Source: Ferrovibrio sp. (lineage in GTDB: Bacteria; Pseudomonadota; Alphaproteobacteria; Ferrovibrionales; Ferrovibrionaceae). Taken from it: 41,090 bases of DNA. Within the stretch, counting starts at the first letter, position 1, and each line of letters opens with the position of its first letter. The stretch is from positions 1 through 41,090 of the forward strand of contig NZ_JAOZVR010000103.1 in assembly GCF_025869515.1 (NCBI RefSeq), given 5' to 3'. This document shows, piece by piece, positions 39,154 through 41,090 of this stretch. The position numbers were made by a program, and so were the translations under genes. The notes under the pieces are model-generated. The model did not search any database, was not told the origin of the DNA, and was given only the letters and a program-made list of their open reading frames with translations.

Positions 39154-39738
39154 ATGAGTCTGGTCGACGTGCGCAAGATCGTCTGCATCACCGAAGATAC
39201 ATTCCATGACGGTGGGCCGAAGGCAGCAAAGCCGCCGCGCAAGGGCGTGATCGGCGCTTTCGTGAAGAATCCTTACGCTGGCCGCTATGTCGAAGACATC
39301 ACGCCGATGATGGACGCGCTCAAGCCGCTCGGTCTCGACCTCACCAGGCGCCTGGTCGCCGCACTCGGCAACGATCCCAAGGTGATCGAGGCCTATGGCA
39401 AGGGCGCCCTGATCGGCGCTGGCGGCGAGCTGGAGCATGGCGCGCTGTGGCATGTGCCCGGCGGCTATTCGATGCGCGAAATCCTCGGCAATGCCAGGGC
39501 CATCGTGCCCTCGGCCACCAAGGTGGGCGGCCCGGGTGCGCGGATCGACATTCCGCTGCATCATGTGAATGCCGCCTATGTGCGCAGCCATTTCGATGCC
39601 ATCGAATTCGGCGTGGCCGACGGGCCGCGCGACAACGAGATCGCCTTCATCCTGGCGATGAGCACCGGCGGGCGCGTGCATGCCCGGGTCGGCGGCCTGC
39701 AGGTCCATGAGATCAAGGGCGAGGATGGGCAGCGATAA
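39154..39738 (+). CDS. DUF1185 ("amino acid synthesis") family protein
   Basis: A 194-residue cytoplasmic protein. It matches what is usually annotated as amino acid synthesis family protein (DUF1185), a name without biochemical support: VRKIVCITEDTFHDGG (6-21), GVIGAFVKNPYAGRYVEDITPMM (31-53), then GKGALIGAGGELEHGALWHVPGGYSMREILG (82-112) with conserved Glu and His residues, and the late GPRDNEIAFILAMSTGGRVHARVGG. The His/Glu-rich middle suggests metal-assisted or acid-base catalysis. Five bases after UPF0280, with AGGGGAA before the ATG. In this operon the step after ring reduction (amide ring opening or isomerisation) has no other candidate, so that is my inferred role. Confidence 0.8.
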   Translation: MSLVDVRKIVCITEDTFHDGGPKAAKPPRKGVIGAFVKNPYAGRYVEDITPMMDALKPLGLDLTRRLVAALGNDPKVIEAYGKGALIGAGGELEHGALWHVPGGYSMREILGNARAIVPSATKVGGPGARIDIPLHHVNAAYVRSHFDAIEFGVADGPRDNEIAFILAMSTGGRVHARVGGLQVHEIKGEDGQR

Positions 39739-39803
39739 TTGCGTCAGAAGAAAAGTTTAGCGTTCGCGTATTCGGGAATCATGGGATCAACAGGAGGCAG
39801 AAA

Positions 39804-41012
39804 ATGGATCGTAGAAGCTGGTTGAAACTGAGTGCCGCATTCGGTGCGGCGATGATCGGTCTGACATCCGGCGCGCAGGCGCAGGACACCATCAAAGTCG
39901 GCGAGATGAATTCCTACAAGAATTTCGCCGCCTTCCTCGAGCCCTACAAGAAGGGCTGGGAATTAGCGGTGGAACAGATCAATGCCAGCGGCGGTCTGCT
40001 GGGCAAGAAGCTGGAAATCGTCAGCCGCGACGATAACGGCACGCCCGGCGATGCCGTGCGTATCGCCGAGGAGCTGGTGACGCGCGAGAAGGTGTCATTC
40101 CTGATCGGCACTTTCCCCTCGCATGTCGGTCTGGCGGTTGCCAGCTTCGCCAAGGAGAAGAAGACGCTGTTCATCGCGGCCGAGCCGCTGACCGACAAGA
40201 TCGTCTGGGACCAGGGCAACAAGTACACATTCCGCCTGCGCGCCTCGACTTACATGCAGACGGCGATGCTGGTGCCGGAAGCGGCCAAGCTGAAGAAAAA
40301 GCGCTGGGCCATCGTTTACCCGAACTATGAATACGGTCAGTCGGCCACGGCAGCCTTCAAGCAGCTGATGAAGGCGGCACAGCCCGATGTCGAATTCGTC
40401 ATCGAGCAGGCGCCGCCGCTGGGCAAGATCGAAGCTGGTGCGGTGGCTGATGCCATTGCCGCCGCCAAGCCGGATGCGATCTTCTCGTCGCTGTTCGGCG
40501 CCGATCTCGCCAAGTTCGTGCGCGAAGGCCAGACCCGCGATCTGTTCAAGAATGTCGCGGTGTTCAACCTGCTCGCCGGCGAACCGGAATATCTCGATCC
40601 GCTGAAGGACGAAGCGCCGGTCGGCTGGTGGGTCACCGGCTATCCCTGGTATGCCATCAACACGCCGGAGCATAAGGCGTTTGCCGATGCCTACCAGAAG
40701 AAGTTCAACGACTATCCGCGTCTGGGTTCGATCGTCGGCTATGCCACCGTGCAGTCTGCTGCGGCCGTGATCAAGAAGGCTGGCACGCTCGACACCGAGA
40801 AGCTGGTGGCGGCGATGAAGGGCCTGACCCACAGCACCCCACTCGGCAACATCACCTATCGTCCCCAGGACCATCAGTCCACGATGGGTGCCTATGTCGG
40901 CAAGATCGGGCTGAAGGACGGCAAGGGCGTCATGACCGACTGGTACTACGCCGATGGCGCCAAGTTCCTGCCGTCGGATGCCGATGTCGCCAAGATGCGT
41001 CCGGCCGACTGA
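39804..41012 (+). CDS. Liv-type periplasmic binding protein, Tat-like signal
   Basis: A 402-residue periplasmic receptor of the type I PBP family. The signal MDRRSWLKLSAAFGAAMIG... has a twin-arginine pattern (RRSWLK) before a modest hydrophobic core and cleavage near GAQAQ (about 27), so export by Tat is possible. The mature part begins DTIKVGEMNSYKNFAAFLEPYKKGWELA and has the usual ASGGLLGKKLEIVSRDDNGTPGDAV. No permease or ATPase follows within the 78 bases left. It is separated from DUF1185 by 65 bases with AGGAGG before the ATG, and probably captures the acid degraded by the operon. It is only distantly similar to the two LivK copies. Confidence 0.9.
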   Translation: MDRRSWLKLSAAFGAAMIGLTSGAQAQDTIKVGEMNSYKNFAAFLEPYKKGWELAVEQINASGGLLGKKLEIVSRDDNGTPGDAVRIAEELVTREKVSFLIGTFPSHVGLAVASFAKEKKTLFIAAEPLTDKIVWDQGNKYTFRLRASTYMQTAMLVPEAAKLKKKRWAIVYPNYEYGQSATAAFKQLMKAAQPDVEFVIEQAPPLGKIEAGAVADAIAAAKPDAIFSSLFGADLAKFVREGQTRDLFKNVAVFNLLAGEPEYLDPLKDEAPVGWWVTGYPWYAINTPEHKAFADAYQKKFNDYPRLGSIVGYATVQSAAAVIKKAGTLDTEKLVAAMKGLTHSTPLGNITYRPQDHQSTMGAYVGKIGLKDGKGVMTDWYYADGAKFLPSDADVAKMRPAD

Positions 41013-41026
41013 GCCTGCCGCGACTG

Positions 41027-41060
41027 TGCCCTCCCGCATGAATGGCGGGAGGGCATCTTT
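41027..41060 (+). terminator. intrinsic terminator of the pyridine-type operon
   Basis: TGCCCTCCCGC (41027-41037) pairs perfectly with GCGGGAGGGCA (41045-41055) over a seven-base loop and is followed by TCTTTCTCTCC. It begins 14 bases after the binding-protein stop and is the strongest terminator in the window. Transporter genes for the receptor therefore probably form another transcript beyond the window. Confidence 0.75.
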
Positions 41061-41090
41061 CTCTCCTGAATTTCTCTTTCCTTATTGCTT

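Noticed and set aside
1..41090. CRISPR arrays, tRNA or rRNA genes, transposases, integrases
   Set aside because: None seen: no regular spaced repeats, no tRNA-like cloverleaf noticed, no mobile-element protein motifs. A covariance-model scan would be decisive for small RNAs and riboswitches.

Overview
The window is GC-rich chromosomal DNA (roughly 65% GC by eye) with 42 protein genes, no RNA genes, no CRISPR, no insertion sequences and no phage genes. Gene families and style suggest an alphaproteobacterium, perhaps Rhodospirillales-like: a short-tailed ferredoxin-NADP reductase, Bug and Liv-type periplasmic binding proteins, several MarR/GntR-controlled catabolic operons, many ATGA/GTGA overlaps and GTG starts. 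Taxonomy is an inference. The content is that of a catabolic generalist living on organic acids, sugar acids and aromatic or N-heterocyclic acids.

Layout. (1) 1-1742: truncated haemoglobin behind a candidate FNR/NnrR-type box, a 2Fe-2S ferredoxin and a TauE/SafE permease. (2) 1739-7010: a GntR regulator divergent from a Bug-type binding protein, IlvD/Edd sugar-acid dehydratase, SMP-30 lactonase and RraA-like aldolase. An 18-bp perfect palindrome lies in the 17-bp promoter spacer between regulator and binding protein. (3) 7052-10872: two interspersed hairpin repeats, a hotdog thioesterase, ferredoxin-NADP reductase, TfoX-N protein, DUF2783 protein and an orphan paaG-paaI pair. (4) 10913-11971: a GGEEF diguanylate cyclase.

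(5) 12079-25284, all on the minus strand: an aromatic or cyclic acid uptake and CoA-dependent degradation block. It reads SDR, MarR, enoyl-CoA hydratase, acyl-CoA dehydrogenase, Old Yellow Enzyme fused to a fibronectin-III domain, and an aryl-CoA ligase of the 2-aminobenzoate/benzoate type. A complete Liv ABC transporter with two tandem, nearly identical binding proteins follows. The gene set resembles 2-aminobenzoyl-CoA clusters but has no recognisable monooxygenase. Closely related AT-rich elements (TTATTTTATAYTTAAA-like) occur before the SDR operon, before the first-named livK copy and before fpr, suggesting a small regulon. (6) 25481-30750: a lipoprotein of unknown function, a stand-alone Lrp ligand-binding domain, a DEAD-box helicase with a repetitive tail, an M20 amidohydrolase, a metallo-beta-lactamase-fold protein and a histidine phosphatase.

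(7) 30891-41060: the most unusual part. A NicR-like MarR regulator is followed by a minus-strand MarR/fatty-acid-hydroxylase pair with twin operator-like repeats. Then comes a plus-strand operon: molybdenum hydroxylase (FAD subunit plus a fused FeS-Mo subunit), 6-hydroxynicotinate-reductase-like protein, UPF0280 (ApbE-like), DUF1185 and an ABC binding protein, ending in a strong terminator. I read it as uptake, hydroxylation and reductive dearomatisation of a pyridine-type carboxylic acid. UPF0280 is a candidate flavin transferase for the reductase, and DUF1185 is a candidate ring-opening or tautomerising enzyme. Substrate and the last two roles are inferences.
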